A DNA stretch of 64,000 nt, taken from NCBI RefSeq assembly GCF_037038585.1, contig NC_092522.1, forward strand, positions 124,354,661 through 124,418,660, read 5' to 3'. How positions within the stretch are numbered: position 1 is the first letter of the stretch; every line of letters starts with the position of its first letter. The notes under the pieces are model-generated. The model worked only from the letters and a program-made list of their open reading frames with translations. It ran no database searches and was not told the DNA's origin. Source of the stretch: Patagioenas fasciata (Eukaryota; Chordata; Aves; Columbiformes; Columbidae). A program made the position numbers and the translations under genes. Positions 48,901 through 55,730 of this stretch are shown one piece after another.

Positions 48901-51900
48901 GGGATGCAGCAGCAGATGACGCCGCAGGTAAGGGGGATGCGGCATGGAAAAGCATCATCAAATCATCAAATCCCAGGGTGGAAGGGACCACAGGGATCAC
49001 CTGGCCACCCTTTCTTGGCAAAAGGCCGGTCTAGCCAAGCTGGCCCAGAACCCTGTCCAGCTGAACCTTAAAAATGTCCAATGTTGGGGAATCCACCACT
49101 TCCCTGGGAGATTATTCCAATGTTTGTGTCATGAAAAATTCCCCTCTTGTGTCTCAGTTTCCCTCCTGGGTCCAAATTAGGGGTTAATCCCTCCTGGTTA
49201 GCACAACCTGGTCTCTTTAATTAATGGGACAGGAAAATTCTCTGCATGCACTGATGCTACAAGACGAGCTGCTCTGGGTTGGGTTTTTTTGGCTTCAGCT
49301 TTAATTCCAGCTCCTCCACCTGCTTAAGGTATAAATACTTCGTTATTACTTAGACAAGGATGTGCTAACGCGTTTAATTGAGAAGGATCTTTAGGAAATA
49401 GATGCCATCCTTTAAATACCAGAATCTCTAGTCAATCTTCTTAACGATCCTGCAAATCCCTCAGGCCCTAAAGTTCTTGTTTGGCTTCTAATAAAGTGGA
49501 TGAAACATCTGCTGGGTGTGAGGAGAAATCAGAAAGCGTAGCTGAGTTCTGGTGACTTTATCCCATTTTTTGGAGAGGCCTTTGCATTTTTGTGACGTCC
49601 CCAATGTGTCACGGGGAGCGTTAGTGAGGAAAAGGGACCGAACGGTTCCCGTTGTATTCTGATTTCAGCCGCTTTATCGGGCTTTTTAAGGTGATTAATT
49701 GCAACTCATCTGGCTCGGCCATATGGGGAACAAGCCCGTGGTGATGGCAAAATTGTGAGATATTTGGTTTTTAAACATTTTGCAACTGAAAGAGTCCAAG
49801 CCAGGGATCCTGGGCTCTGGCTCATGGGATCGTAGAATCATAGGATCATTTTGGTTGGAAGAGACGCTCGAGATCATTGAGTCCAACTATAACCCGACTC
49901 CAGCACTAAACCAGAATCATCCCGGTGAGGGCACAAGTGGGTCCCATGGAGGAGAGGGGCGGATGGGGCAGCCAGGTGACCCACAGTGTCTTTTCCCAGC
50001 ATGGGGGATGCTCTGGCCCCTGCAGTTTTGCTGTTCGGCACATCCAGAGGCCAAACTTTCAATATCACCAACCTGCTCTGCCCTGCGGTGGCGCAAACAG
50101 CCCGATTTTGGGGTTTTTCCAGCTTTCCTCGCCGACCGAGGACGAGCGTCCTGAGCCAGGGAAGGGGAACACCCGCAGCCCTCCCGCCGGGATGTGGGGG
50201 GAATTCTGAGCTGTTTGCCAGAACCGGAGGGTAACGGTGCTAACTGGGGTGTCCCCCTCCTTCCCCACAGCCTCCCCTCAACGCCCAGATGCTGGCGCAG
50301 CGTCAGCGCGAGCTCTACAGCCAGCAGCACCGGCAGCGGCAGCTCATGCAGCAACGAGCCATCCTGATGAGACAGCAAAGCTTCGGAAACAACCTCCCCC
50401 CCTCCGCCGGGCTCCCGGTGCAGATCGGAGCCACTCGCCTGCCCCAAGCGCCCCCCCAGCAGTTCCCTTACCCTCCAAATTATGGTACGAGCCCAGGAAA
50501 CCCTCCCACCTCCACCAGCCCCTTCTCGCCGTTGGCATCCAACCCCGAGGCCGCGCTGGCTAACCGCGGCAGCATGGTGAACAGGGGGATGATGGGCGCC
50601 GTCGGAGGACAGTTCGGCGCTGGGATGACCCCGCAGATGCAGCAGAACATCTTTCAGTATTCGGGATCGGGTACGTGGAGCAGTTGGTTGCACGGGAAAG
50701 GCGTCTGGTGGTGGGGAGGGAGGCGGGGGCAGAGCTGGGACCACCCAGGATGCTGAAAATACTCATCTGTCACCCCAGGATCATCCCCAACCATCTCACC
50801 CAGCCTGAGAACGGCTCTAGTCTCTGGTTTCCACCTCCCAAGGGGACGTTTTCTGGTTGAATCTCAAAAAAAAACCAAAAAAGATCATAGAATCATCGAA
50901 CCACAGGATGGTTTGGGTTGAAGGGACCTTCAAAACTCCCCCAGTCCCCCTGCCATGAGCAGGGACATCTTCACCAGCTCAGGTTGCTCAGCGCCCCGTC
51001 CAGCCTGGCCTGGGATGTCTCCAGGGATGGTTCAGCCACCACCTCTCTGCCCAACCTGGGCCAGGCTCTCACCATGGTCTGAAGATATCATCTACATAAA
51101 TAATTCCCTCTTTCCTTGCAAACTGAACTGCGAGGCAGTGCTCTAAATTGCGCGTCCTTAAAAACACCTGCTCTGAAAACGGCCAAGGCTGAGATGGCTG
51201 GAACGAGCTGCAGGCAGCTCGCGCCGCTCATGTGGGCACCGAGCTCATAGGAGACGGGTGAGCCCTCACAGAGTTCGTGCAGACAGGTCAAGCATCATTG
51301 GACATCCCTATGAGTAGCAAAAATTACAGTGTGGCTGCAGTAGCCCTAGAGAAACCCTCTTTGGCATCATCATCACATCATTCCCCTGGTTGTTTTCTAG
51401 CCAGGTGTGAATCTAAAGAGGAACAGCTGCTGATGGAAAACACTTGAGGAGGGGGTTTCTCTGCTCCTTCATCCCTGAAATGTTGATATTTGAGCAATAC
51501 GGCTGCTCAAAATGAAAACCAGAGAGCCCAAGACCAAAAGTCATAGTATAATTTTGGGTGGAAAAGATCCTCAGGCTCATTTAGTCCAACCATTCCCCCA
51601 CCCCTGGCACTGCCCCATGTCCTGAGAACCCCATCTCTGTCTGTCCAGCCCTCCAGGGATGGTGACTCCAGCACTGCCCTGGGCAGCCTGTTCCAATGCC
51701 CCACAGCGGGAAGAAGCAGCCCCATGATTGCAGGGGAGGAGGAGGGAACGGGGGTTGCTGCGGGGGGGTCTCAGCACTGCTGACACTGTCTGTCCTCCCC
51801 AGGCATGGGTCAGCAAAGCGAACCCGCCTTTGCCCCGTCGCTCAGCCCCAGCAGCCCCTTGATGTCACCGCAGCTGCCACCATCGCAGAGCCCCATGCTG

Positions 51901-54900
51901 CAGCCGGCACCACCCACACCGGGCTACCAGTCACCGGACATGAAGACCTGGCAGCAAGGAGCCATGGGGAACAGCAAGTAAGATTGTGGTGGGGACAGCC
52001 TGGGTGACACGGGGACAGCCTGGGTGACACGGGTAGAATCACAGGATGTCAGGGGTTGGAAGGGCCCTGGAAAGCTCATCCAGTGCAATCCCCCCCAGAG
52101 CAGGAACACCCAGCTGAGGTTCCACAGGAAGGTGTCCAGGCGGGTTTGAATGTCTGCAGAGAAGGAGACTCCACAACCTCCCTGGGCAGCCTGGGCCAGG
52201 CTCTGACACCCTCACCGGGAAGAAATTTCTTCTCATATTTAAGTGGAACCTCCTGTGTTCCAGTTTGTACCCATTGCCCCTTGTCCTGTCACTGATTGTC
52301 ACCCAGAAGAGCCTGGCTCCATCCTCCTGACACTGCCCCTTTCCATATTGATCCCCATGAATGAGTCCCCCCTCAGTCTCCTCTTCTCCAGCTCCAGAGC
52401 CCCAGCTCCCTCAGCCTTTCCTCACACGGGAGATGCTCCACTCCCTCCAGCATCTTGGTGGCTGCGCTGGACTCTCTGCAGCAGTTCCCTGTCCTTCTGG
52501 AGCTGAGGGGCCACAACTGGACACAAGATTCCAGGTGTGGTTTCCCCAGGGCAGAGCAGAGGGGCAGGAGAACCTCTCTCGACCTGGAAGGTGACACTGA
52601 GGTGATGGTCACCACCAGGTGTGTTGGCAGGGGCTGTGCTGCCTGTAGGTGACACCTGGCTGGGGACACGTGCCGAGCTCAGGCTGTGTCCTCCTTCGAC
52701 GATGTCCTCCAGAAGTCACCATCAGCCCGTGTCCTCGTCATCACCTTGGTGCGAAGCCCACAGCATTTAAATGAATGAGCATGTGTTGAGTAAGACATGA
52801 AGCAGCTCTTTGGCTTCTAATTAAAGAAGTGGCTTAATTAGGTGTCACAAAAGCGGCCTAAGGAAACACAACAATAAACTGAGTCAAGACCAGAGGTCCC
52901 AGGTCACTGCGTGACCCTCTTAAAGTGTGTCCAGCTCTGACTCATGGAGGCGAATTGAAAAGTCACCAGACTTGTTGCCTTTTTAGGCATGAGTCAAGTT
53001 TGAGCTTCAGATCTCCAGAAATGGGGAAAAATAACCCAAAAAGCTCACCTGGGGGACGCCTCGGCTGTGTGCAGGTAGCTCAGCCGACCCGTCTTGGTCA
53101 AGCAGCGTGGAGCAGGTTACTGGGTGGGATGAAGTGGGATCCTTCACCTCGCCTGGCGCTGGGGAGTTGTCCTCCTGCCTGGAGCAGAGTGGGGACGGTC
53201 GGGTGTCGAGGAGGACACTGGAAGGACATGAAGGGGACAGCTCGCTGTCACACAGACCAGGGCTTTGCATCTGAGTGGCCCTTATTCCAGCCCAAAGCCC
53301 CATAACGATCCCACTCTCAGCACTGATGGTTCTCCTGCTCTACCCCACTGCACCAAGAGCCACCTCCCTTCCTCCCTGTCCCTCCTGCTGTCCCCAGGGA
53401 CCTGTCAGGACCTGCTGCAGGAACCTGAGTAACGTTTATTTTTCCTCTTTCCCAGCGTTTTCAGCCAAGCGGGACAGAACCAGCCAGCACCCGCTCAGCA
53501 GGGCATGTACAACAACATGAGCATCACTGTCTCCATGGCGGGAGGAAACACCAACGTCCAGAACATGAACCCCATGGCTGGACAGATGCAGATGAACTCG
53601 CTGCAGATGCCCGGGATGAATTCCATGTGCTCGGAGCAGGTCAGTCCCTTCTCCCAGGACCATCACCAGCTCCCGAGGGATTCAGTGTCCTCTTCTCTTG
53701 GCCCTGGGGGTACCAGTGCCCAAAGGGGGACGCAGCAACAGTCCAACCACCTCCACATGGTGCCCTGGGGTGTCCCATGTTTCCTTGGGGAGTGCTGAGC
53801 ATCTCCAGAACTTCCAGCCCTCATGGTGGGTCCGTTTGTAGCCACGTGTCCCCGGGGAGCTGTGAACGCTGGGGATGGGAAACAGGGAACGGGAACGGTT
53901 GGATACGAGGCCTTTCCATGAGATCCTCCCTGGCCAGATTGAGATGCCTCCAGCTTTTTTAGCTGCCAGGGTTTGTCTCGGTGCCGTGAAGCTCCTGGAG
54001 GACACGCTTGGCTCGTTGGTTTGGTGCAGGAGCATTGCAGGCCGGGGCTCACAGCCTCCCCGGGGAGAAGCCACAGGGCTCGGCAATGAGGGAGTGAGCT
54101 GGATGACATTTCACGCTCCCTGGGGGGGTGAGACACCCCCAGGACCAGCAGCAGCTCCAGGTCAAGGTGCAGGAGGTGGGGAGAAGGGTGAACAAGGTCC
54201 TCCTGGGGTCCCCCCAAAACCCTGCAGCTCACAGTGCAGGGAGGGCACTGGCAGTGCAGTCACCCCTCTATCCTCCCCAAATCCCCCCAAAACTCAGCTC
54301 AGGAAGGTGGCGATTATCCCTCCCATGTCCAGGAGCCCCGGCTGAGCCGGATTTTGCTTTTGCCAGGTAAACGACACGGCGCTGAGACCCGCAGGCCTTT
54401 ACTGCAACCAGCTTTCCTCCACTGACCTTTTGAAAACAGAAGGAGATGGGGCGCAGGTCAGTAAGAAACCGCTAAGCACATCTCAGGTACCCCCAGGAGT
54501 TTAAACCCCCACCCCAAAAAGGCTGTACCGGGGTTTCCACCGGAGCTGGCCCCGTGTGGCAGGGTCAGGCTGAAGCCACCGGCGTTGGGTGACAGCCGAC
54601 CCGCGGGGACATCGGTGCCGCTCACAAACCCTCTTTGCATCCAAACTCGCGCCGCTGCCGTCACCGTTTTCGCCGGTGTGGAAGAGCGGGGTGACGCCGC
54701 AGCCGAGCTGGAAAATCAAACTAAACGAGCGTTGGTGCTAAACACCCCTCGCCCCGGCGCGCTGTCACCCGGGAGGGTTTCTTTCCTAGGCTGGGCCGTC
54801 ACTGGTGGCCCCCGTGTCACCGCGGGCTGTCACCGGCGAGGAAATGTGGCCGGGGGAGGCCGTGGGGATGGCGTCCGTCCCCGTCCCTCTGCGCAGCGCC

Positions 54901-55504
54901 GATGATGCCACCGCTTCGTCCCCGGCGTCGCCGTCCCCTTCCCCGCTCCGCAGAGCCCGCGGGGACGCGCCGGCAGCGCCGCCGACACACCAAAACTCTT
55001 TTTGAATTTCCACCAAACAGCCGCGCTGGACCTCGCTCACCACCGCAGCCACCCCACAAACCACCTTCCCCCAGGGGATGCCTTGAGGCTTTTTTTCCTC
55101 CCCCCCAAAAAACTCATTTTTTTTGATTAGTTTTAATTTTCGGACCCGAGCCGAATGAGTTGCAGCGGTTTTCTTTTTATAGGACAAGAAGACAGAAGAG
55201 TTCTTCTCTGGGGTGGCTCCAGACTAGAGGAAGTTCTCTAGTGAGTTCACGCTTCACGTAGTTCCCAGCTCCGCCGCCGCCGGCCCCTGCCCCGGCCCCG
55301 CTAAAATCCCCTCTTATCTCTTTTGTGTCCCAGCAGGTACAACAGGTTCAGGTCTTTGCCGACGTGCAGTGTACAGTGAATTTGGTAGGAGATCCCTACC
55401 TCAATCCGCCGGCTCCTCTGGGCACCCCGAAAAACGCCGCCGGGCCACCGCCCCCGCCGCCGGGCCAGCAGAAGAGTCTCCTTCAGCAGCTACTGACTGA
55501 ATAA
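18838..55504 (+). CDS. NCOA1: Nuclear receptor coactivator 1 (SRC-1), N-terminus outside window
   Basis: Spliced gene; eighteen coding exons give about 1,363 residues plus stop (SRC-1A form). Human SRC-1 is 1,441 residues, so roughly the first 80 residues, including the bHLH, lie left of the window. It is a nuclear p160 coactivator that binds ligand-bound nuclear receptors through LXXLL helices and recruits CBP/p300. Seen in order: PAS region (18838-27885); receptor-interaction domain with LVQLL (29844-29858), LHRLL (30018-30032) and LRYLL (30204-30218); AD1 helices (35150-35324, 43628-43796); Gln-rich block (47685-50670); C-terminal LQQLL (55481-55495). The text follows human NCOA1 rather than NCOA2 or NCOA3, e.g. 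[20 protein letters not shown] and [13 protein letters not shown]. Every exon has AG/GT borders and all phases join. Introns are full of CR1. Alternative exons at 36895 and 55183 are listed separately. Confidence 0.97.
18933..22893 (+). other. NCOA1: NCOA1 intron
   Basis: Bounded by GTGGGT and TTGCAG. One CR1 (19888-20789). The rest (18933-19887, 20790-22893) is unique sequence without a supportable gene. Short open frames lack splice context and family resemblance. Confidence 0.85.
19888..20789 (+). mobile_element. CR1 3' fragment (type B), ~900 bp
   Basis: Forward; starts around AGAGTGCACTGTCAGCAAGT, ends GACATTCTGGGATTCTGTGA TTCTGTG. One of the longest type B copies in the window. Confidence 0.92.
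22894..23071 (+). CDS. NCOA1: NCOA1 exon (PAS-A)
   Basis: Acceptor CCTTGCAG, donor GTAAGA. Starts in phase with [16 protein letters not shown] and ends with the first base of a Val codon. This is the PAS-A core; the protein is nearly identical to human SRC-1 here, e.g. [13 protein letters not shown] and [19 protein letters not shown]. Confidence 0.97.
23190..23400 (-). mobile_element. CR1 3' fragment (type A)
   Basis: Reverse; TATAGAATCATTTACATGGG then TCCAACCATAACCCACCCCT, ending abruptly at CAACCTCCCC. It lies in the intron after the PAS-A exon. Confidence 0.9.
24105..24284 (+). CDS. NCOA1: NCOA1 exon (PAS region)
   Basis: Acceptor TCACCCAG, donor GTAGGA, phase 1 in and out. Encodes [20 protein letters not shown], then [20 protein letters not shown] and [14 protein letters not shown], diagnostic of SRC-1 among the p160 paralogues. 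Confidence 0.97.
24355..25100 (-). mobile_element. CR1 3' fragment (type C), ~750 bp
   Basis: Reverse; starts AATCGTAGAATAGTTGGGGT, includes GCCTGGCCTGGGATGTCTCC and extends to GCAGGACCTTGCACTTGGCC. It begins 70 bases after an NCOA1 donor (24285). The rest of that intron (25101-25623) shows nothing further. Confidence 0.88.
25624..25719 (+). CDS. NCOA1: NCOA1 exon (PAS inter-domain)
   Basis: Acceptor TTGGCAG, donor GTAACG, phase 1 in and out. Encodes [20 protein letters not shown] and then [12 protein letters not shown], matching the SRC-1 linker leading to PAS-B. Confidence 0.97.
25984..26222 (-). mobile_element. CR1 3' fragment (type C)
   Basis: Reverse; AATCATGGAATCACAGGATG at the left and CCTCATGTCTAACCTTGG at the right. 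Confidence 0.9.
26411..26474 (+). mobile_element. Short CR1 tail
   Basis: GGACTCAATGATCCTGAGGG, then CTTCCAACTGAAAGGATTCT and AGGATTCT. Confidence 0.75.
26849..26989 (+). CDS. NCOA1: NCOA1 exon (PAS-B, first part)
   Basis: Acceptor TGCCCAG, donor GTAACT, phase 1 in and out. Encodes [20 protein letters not shown] followed by [20 protein letters not shown]. Essentially the mammalian SRC-1 PAS-B sequence. Confidence 0.97.
27738..27885 (+). CDS. NCOA1: NCOA1 exon (PAS-B, second part)
   Basis: Acceptor CCTCCAG, donor GTACGT; phase 1 in, phase 2 out. Encodes [20 protein letters not shown] and later [20 protein letters not shown], then HVIDR. The SRC-1 PAS-B domain binds LXXLL-type partners such as STAT6 (family knowledge). 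Confidence 0.97.
27948..28194 (+). mobile_element. CR1 3' fragment (type A)
   Basis: Forward; AACGGCCTCAAGTTGCGCCA to CAAACTGATTCTGTGATTCC. It starts about 60 bases after the NCOA1 donor at 27886. Confidence 0.9.
28733..28946 (+). mobile_element. CR1 3' fragment (type C)
   Basis: Forward; CACTGAGGATGGTGAGAGCC to CATCCTGTGATTCTATGG, ending about 85 bases before the large NCOA1 exon. Between 28195 and 28732 I see nothing I can name. Confidence 0.9.
29033..30380 (+). CDS. NCOA1: NCOA1 largest exon: Ser/Thr/Pro-rich region and LXXLL receptor boxes 1-3
   Basis: Acceptor TCCCGCAG, donor GTGAGT; 1,348 bp, phase 2 in, phase 0 out. It carries the nuclear-receptor interaction domain: box 1 LVQLL at 29844-29858, box 2 LHRLL at 30018-30032 and box 3 LRYLL at 30204-30218, each in frame with conserved flanks ([34 protein letters not shown]). 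The first half is Gly/Pro/Ser-rich and more diverged from mammals than the boxes. The reading frame stays open for 1,491 bases past the donor because of a minisatellite (see findings), so an ORF finder extends it wrongly to 31871. Confidence 0.97.
30539..31578 (+). repeat. 21-bp minisatellite, about 49 copies
   Basis: Tandem copies of a 21-bp unit of the type CCAGTGCTGGTGCCACCTTC plus one base, located 158 bases after an NCOA1 exon. There are two higher-order duplications: a 231-bp block (11 units; 30741 and 30972) and a 147-bp block (7 units; 31289 and 31436). As 21 is a multiple of three and the unit lacks stops, long frames are open on both strands: SSAGATF-type, PPSPVLV-type, and two minus-strand frames. 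None is a real gene. Confidence 0.95.
32305..32678 (+). mobile_element. CR1 3' fragment (type A)
   Basis: Forward; GGAGCGGCTGAGGGACCTGG to AGTGATTCTGTGATC. Confidence 0.9.
32826..33056 (+). mobile_element. CR1 3' fragment (type C)
   Basis: Forward; GGATTCAGGCCGGACGTGAT to CCTGTGATTCTGTGATT. Separated from the previous CR1 by about 150 bases of other sequence. Confidence 0.9.
34045..34262 (-). mobile_element. CR1 3' fragment (type A)
   Basis: Reverse; AGAATCATAGAACCATATCA to GAGGCCGTTTCCTCTCGTCC. Confidence 0.9.
35150..35324 (+). CDS. NCOA1: NCOA1 exon (AD1, first helix region)
   Basis: Acceptor TTCCGTAG, donor GTACGT; phase 0 in, phase 1 out. Encodes [20 protein letters not shown] and then [11 protein letters not shown]. 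The [17 protein letters not shown] stretch is the conserved SRC-1 amphipathic segment just before the CBP-interaction domain. Confidence 0.96.
35444..35690 (-). mobile_element. CR1 3' fragment (type A)
   Basis: Reverse; ATCATAGAATCATTTTGGTT to CTGAGGTCGTTTCCTCTGCG. Confidence 0.9.
36895..37080 (+). CDS. Candidate NCOA1 cassette exon (186 bp, symmetric phase)
   Basis: AATCTGCAG acceptor and ACACAG/GTACGT donor enclose 186 bp with no stop in the frame set by the neighbouring exons. Phase is 1 at both ends, so inclusion adds 62 residues and skipping keeps the frame. The encoded text includes [20 protein letters not shown] and [18 protein letters not shown], a Gly/Pro/Gln-rich stretch like the rest of the coactivator. 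Human SRC-1 as I remember it joins the flanking exons directly (LNRLPELE). NCOA2 and NCOA3 have extra residues at the same place, so an ancestral exon lost or skipped in mammals is possible. Weakness: the pyrimidine tract is 22 bp from the AG, separated by A/G-rich bases. Confidence 0.55.
37242..37735 (-). mobile_element. CR1 3' fragment (type A), ~490 bp
   Basis: Reverse; CTATAGAATCATTTTGGCTG to CCCCAGGATTGGAGGTTTGG. It starts about 160 bases after the cassette exon candidate. Confidence 0.92.
38963..39089 (+). CDS. NCOA1: NCOA1 exon between the AD1 segments
   Basis: Acceptor CCCCCTAG, donor GTAAGT; phase 1 in, phase 2 out. Encodes [20 protein letters not shown] and then [20 protein letters not shown]. 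It aligns with human LPELELEAIDNQFGQPGTGD but the second half is diverged. Confidence 0.94.
39090..43627 (+). other. NCOA1: NCOA1 intron
   Basis: Bounded by GTAAGT and TCCGCAG. After the CR1 at 39165-39998 the stretch 39999-43627 is unique sequence; I saw no exon, RNA gene or recognisable element in it. Confidence 0.8.
39165..39998 (-). mobile_element. CR1 3' fragment (type B), ~830 bp
   Basis: Reverse; CTCATAGAATCATAGAATGA at the element's 3' end, to GATGGCAGCACAGCTTCCAG. It starts about 75 bases after the NCOA1 donor at 39090. Confidence 0.92.
43628..43796 (+). CDS. NCOA1: NCOA1 exon (CBP/p300-interaction domain)
   Basis: Acceptor CTCCGCAG, donor GTAAAG; phase 2 in, phase 0 out. Encodes [40 protein letters not shown] and [16 protein letters not shown]. 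This is the p160 segment that folds together with the CBP NCBD (known for the family) and is almost identical to human SRC-1, which makes it one of the best-conserved exons here. Confidence 0.97.
45739..46999 (-). mobile_element. Degenerate full-length mariner (Hsmar1/cecropia-like)
   Basis: Terminal inverted repeats TTAGGTTGGTGCAAAAGTAA (left) and the reverse complement at the right end (ending about 46999), 1.26 kb apart. The minus strand encodes a relic of a SETMAR/Hsmar1-type transposase: [17 protein letters not shown] near 46820, then [35 protein letters not shown] and [18 protein letters not shown] near 45850. Stops and frameshifts break the N-terminal half. The first catalytic Asp (VTCDEKW in relatives) is Asn here and the second (LLHDNARP) is lost; the third (SPTD) remains. 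It is inactive. No clear TA duplication is seen at the ends. Confidence 0.9.
45841..46368 (-). pseudogene. Mariner transposase C-terminal half, inactive
   Basis: The longest surviving open piece (about 175 codons) of the transposase in the mariner at 45739-46999. It covers the second and third catalytic regions; [10 protein letters not shown] replaces the usual HDNARPHVA. Confidence 0.88.
47215..47348 (+). repeat. Purine-rich short tandem repeat
   Basis: About 13 imperfect copies of a ~10-base unit GGAAGGCAGG / AGGAGGGCAG, almost free of pyrimidines except one C or T per unit. Confidence 0.85.
47685..47999 (+). CDS. NCOA1: NCOA1 exon (Gln-rich region, first part)
   Basis: Acceptor TTCACCAG, donor GTAATT; 105 codons, phase 0 both ends. 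Encodes [40 protein letters not shown] and [19 protein letters not shown]1 copy begins about five bases after the exon, almost inside the donor. Confidence 0.96.
48005..48690 (-). mobile_element. CR1 3' fragment (type B) abutting an NCOA1 splice donor
   Basis: Reverse; CACAGAATCCATGCCAGAGT then GTCAGGGGTTGAAGGGCC. It begins about five bases after the exon end at 47999 and fills most of the 826-bp intron. Confidence 0.92.
48826..48927 (+). CDS. NCOA1: NCOA1 exon (Gln-rich region, second part)
   Basis: Acceptor CTCTCCAG, donor GTAAGG; 34 codons, phase 0 both ends. Encodes [20 protein letters not shown] and [14 protein letters not shown], matching human SRC-1 closely. Confidence 0.96.
48955..49170 (-). 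mobile_element. Older, diverged CR1-like fragment
   Basis: Reverse; ATCATCAAATCCCAGGGTGG, AAGGGACCACAGGGATCACC and ACCACTTCCCTGGGAGATTA resemble a different CR1 family from types A-C, with more decay. It begins about 25 bases after the donor at 48928. The rest of this intron (49171-49828) shows nothing further. Confidence 0.6.
49829..49912 (-). mobile_element. CR1 3' tail
   Basis: Reverse; GATCGTAGAATCATAGGATC then TTGGTTGGAAGAGACGCTCG. Only ~85 bases. Confidence 0.85.
50271..50670 (+). CDS. NCOA1: NCOA1 exon (Gln-rich region / AD2)
   Basis: Acceptor CCCCACAG, donor GTACGT; phase 0 in, phase 1 out. Encodes [40 protein letters not shown] and [20 protein letters not shown]. The methyltransferase-interacting AD2 of p160 proteins lies in this region (family knowledge). 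Confidence 0.96.
50884..51076 (-). mobile_element. CR1 3' fragment (type C)
   Basis: Reverse; GATCATAGAATCATCGAACC to GGGCCAGGCTCTCACCA. Confidence 0.9.
51540..51708 (-). mobile_element. CR1 3' fragment (type A)
   Basis: Reverse; GTCATAGTATAATTTTGGGT to CAATGCCCCACAGC. It ends about 95 bases before the NCOA1 exon at 51803. Confidence 0.9.
51803..51977 (+). CDS. NCOA1: NCOA1 exon (AD2 region)
   Basis: Acceptor CTCCCCAG, donor GTAAGA; phase 1 in, phase 2 out. Encodes [20 protein letters not shown] and later [20 protein letters not shown]. Human has VPQGEANFAPSLSPGSSMV, so the start of the exon is diverged. Confidence 0.95.
52033..52585 (-). mobile_element. CR1 3' fragment (type B)
   Basis: Reverse; GTAGAATCACAGGATGTCAG to GGCAGGAGAACCTCTCTCGA. 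It starts 56 bases after the donor at 51978. The remainder of that intron (52586-53455) has nothing I can name. Confidence 0.92.
53456..53639 (+). CDS. NCOA1: NCOA1 exon (C-terminal region)
   Basis: Acceptor TTTCCCAG, donor GTCAGT; phase 2 in, phase 0 out. Encodes [40 protein letters not shown] and [13 protein letters not shown], closely matching SRC-1. Confidence 0.96.
53640..54366 (+). other. NCOA1: NCOA1 intron without repeats
   Basis: Bounded by GTCAGT and TTGCCAG. No CR1, exon or RNA gene seen; the open frames in it have no recognisable homology. Confidence 0.8.
54367..54456 (+). CDS. NCOA1: NCOA1 exon (shared by SRC-1A and SRC-1E)
   Basis: Acceptor TTGCCAG, donor GTCAGT; 30 codons, phase 0. 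Encodes [20 protein letters not shown] and [10 protein letters not shown]. This is the last exon before the SRC-1A/SRC-1E choice. Confidence 0.96.
54457..55182 (+). other. NCOA1: CpG-rich intron before the SRC-1E exon
   Basis: Bounded by GTCAGT and TTTATAG. The middle (about 54585-55065) is unusually rich in C, G and CpG for an NCOA1 intron, then turns T-rich near the acceptor. No exon is visible. Confidence 0.75.
55183..55240 (+). CDS. NCOA1: SRC-1E alternative terminal coding exon
   Basis: Acceptor TTTTTATAG, donor GTGAGT at 55241. Read in frame from the preceding exon it gives [14 protein letters not shown] and TAG (55225-55227). Human SRC-1E ends in a near-identical 14-residue tail ([14 protein letters not shown], from memory). 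Inclusion removes the C-terminal LXXLL encoded by the last exon. The stop is 13 bases before the exon end, inside the distance at which a downstream junction normally does not trigger decay, so the mRNA should be stable. Confidence 0.9.
55334..55504 (+). CDS. NCOA1: NCOA1 last coding exon (SRC-1A C-terminus)
   Basis: Acceptor TGTCCCAG followed by a second CAG (NAGNAG). Encodes [20 protein letters not shown], a Pro-rich stretch [10 protein letters not shown] and the end [10 protein letters not shown], then TAA at 55502-55504. LQQLL (55481-55495) is the fourth LXXLL motif, specific to SRC-1A. I used the first AG because human has [13 protein letters not shown] here. Confidence 0.96.
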   Translation, partial: QVQQVQVFADVQCTVNLVGDPYLNPPAPLGTPKNAAGPPPPPPGQQKSLLQQLLTE

Positions 55505-55730
55505 ACCGCTTGGGTTTTTTTGGGTTGGTTTCTTCTTCTTTTTTTTTTGTTTTTTTTTTCGAGGAATGTGAAATTTAAATAAGAAGACGTACAGAGATAT
55601 ATAAATATATATATATTATATATTTTTCTGAGATTTTTGATATCTCAACCCGCAGCCATTCTTCAGCTCGTAGTGTTTGGAGCAAAAAGGGGTCTTGGTT
55701 TTTTTCCGGTTTATTGGGGGGAGGGTTGGG

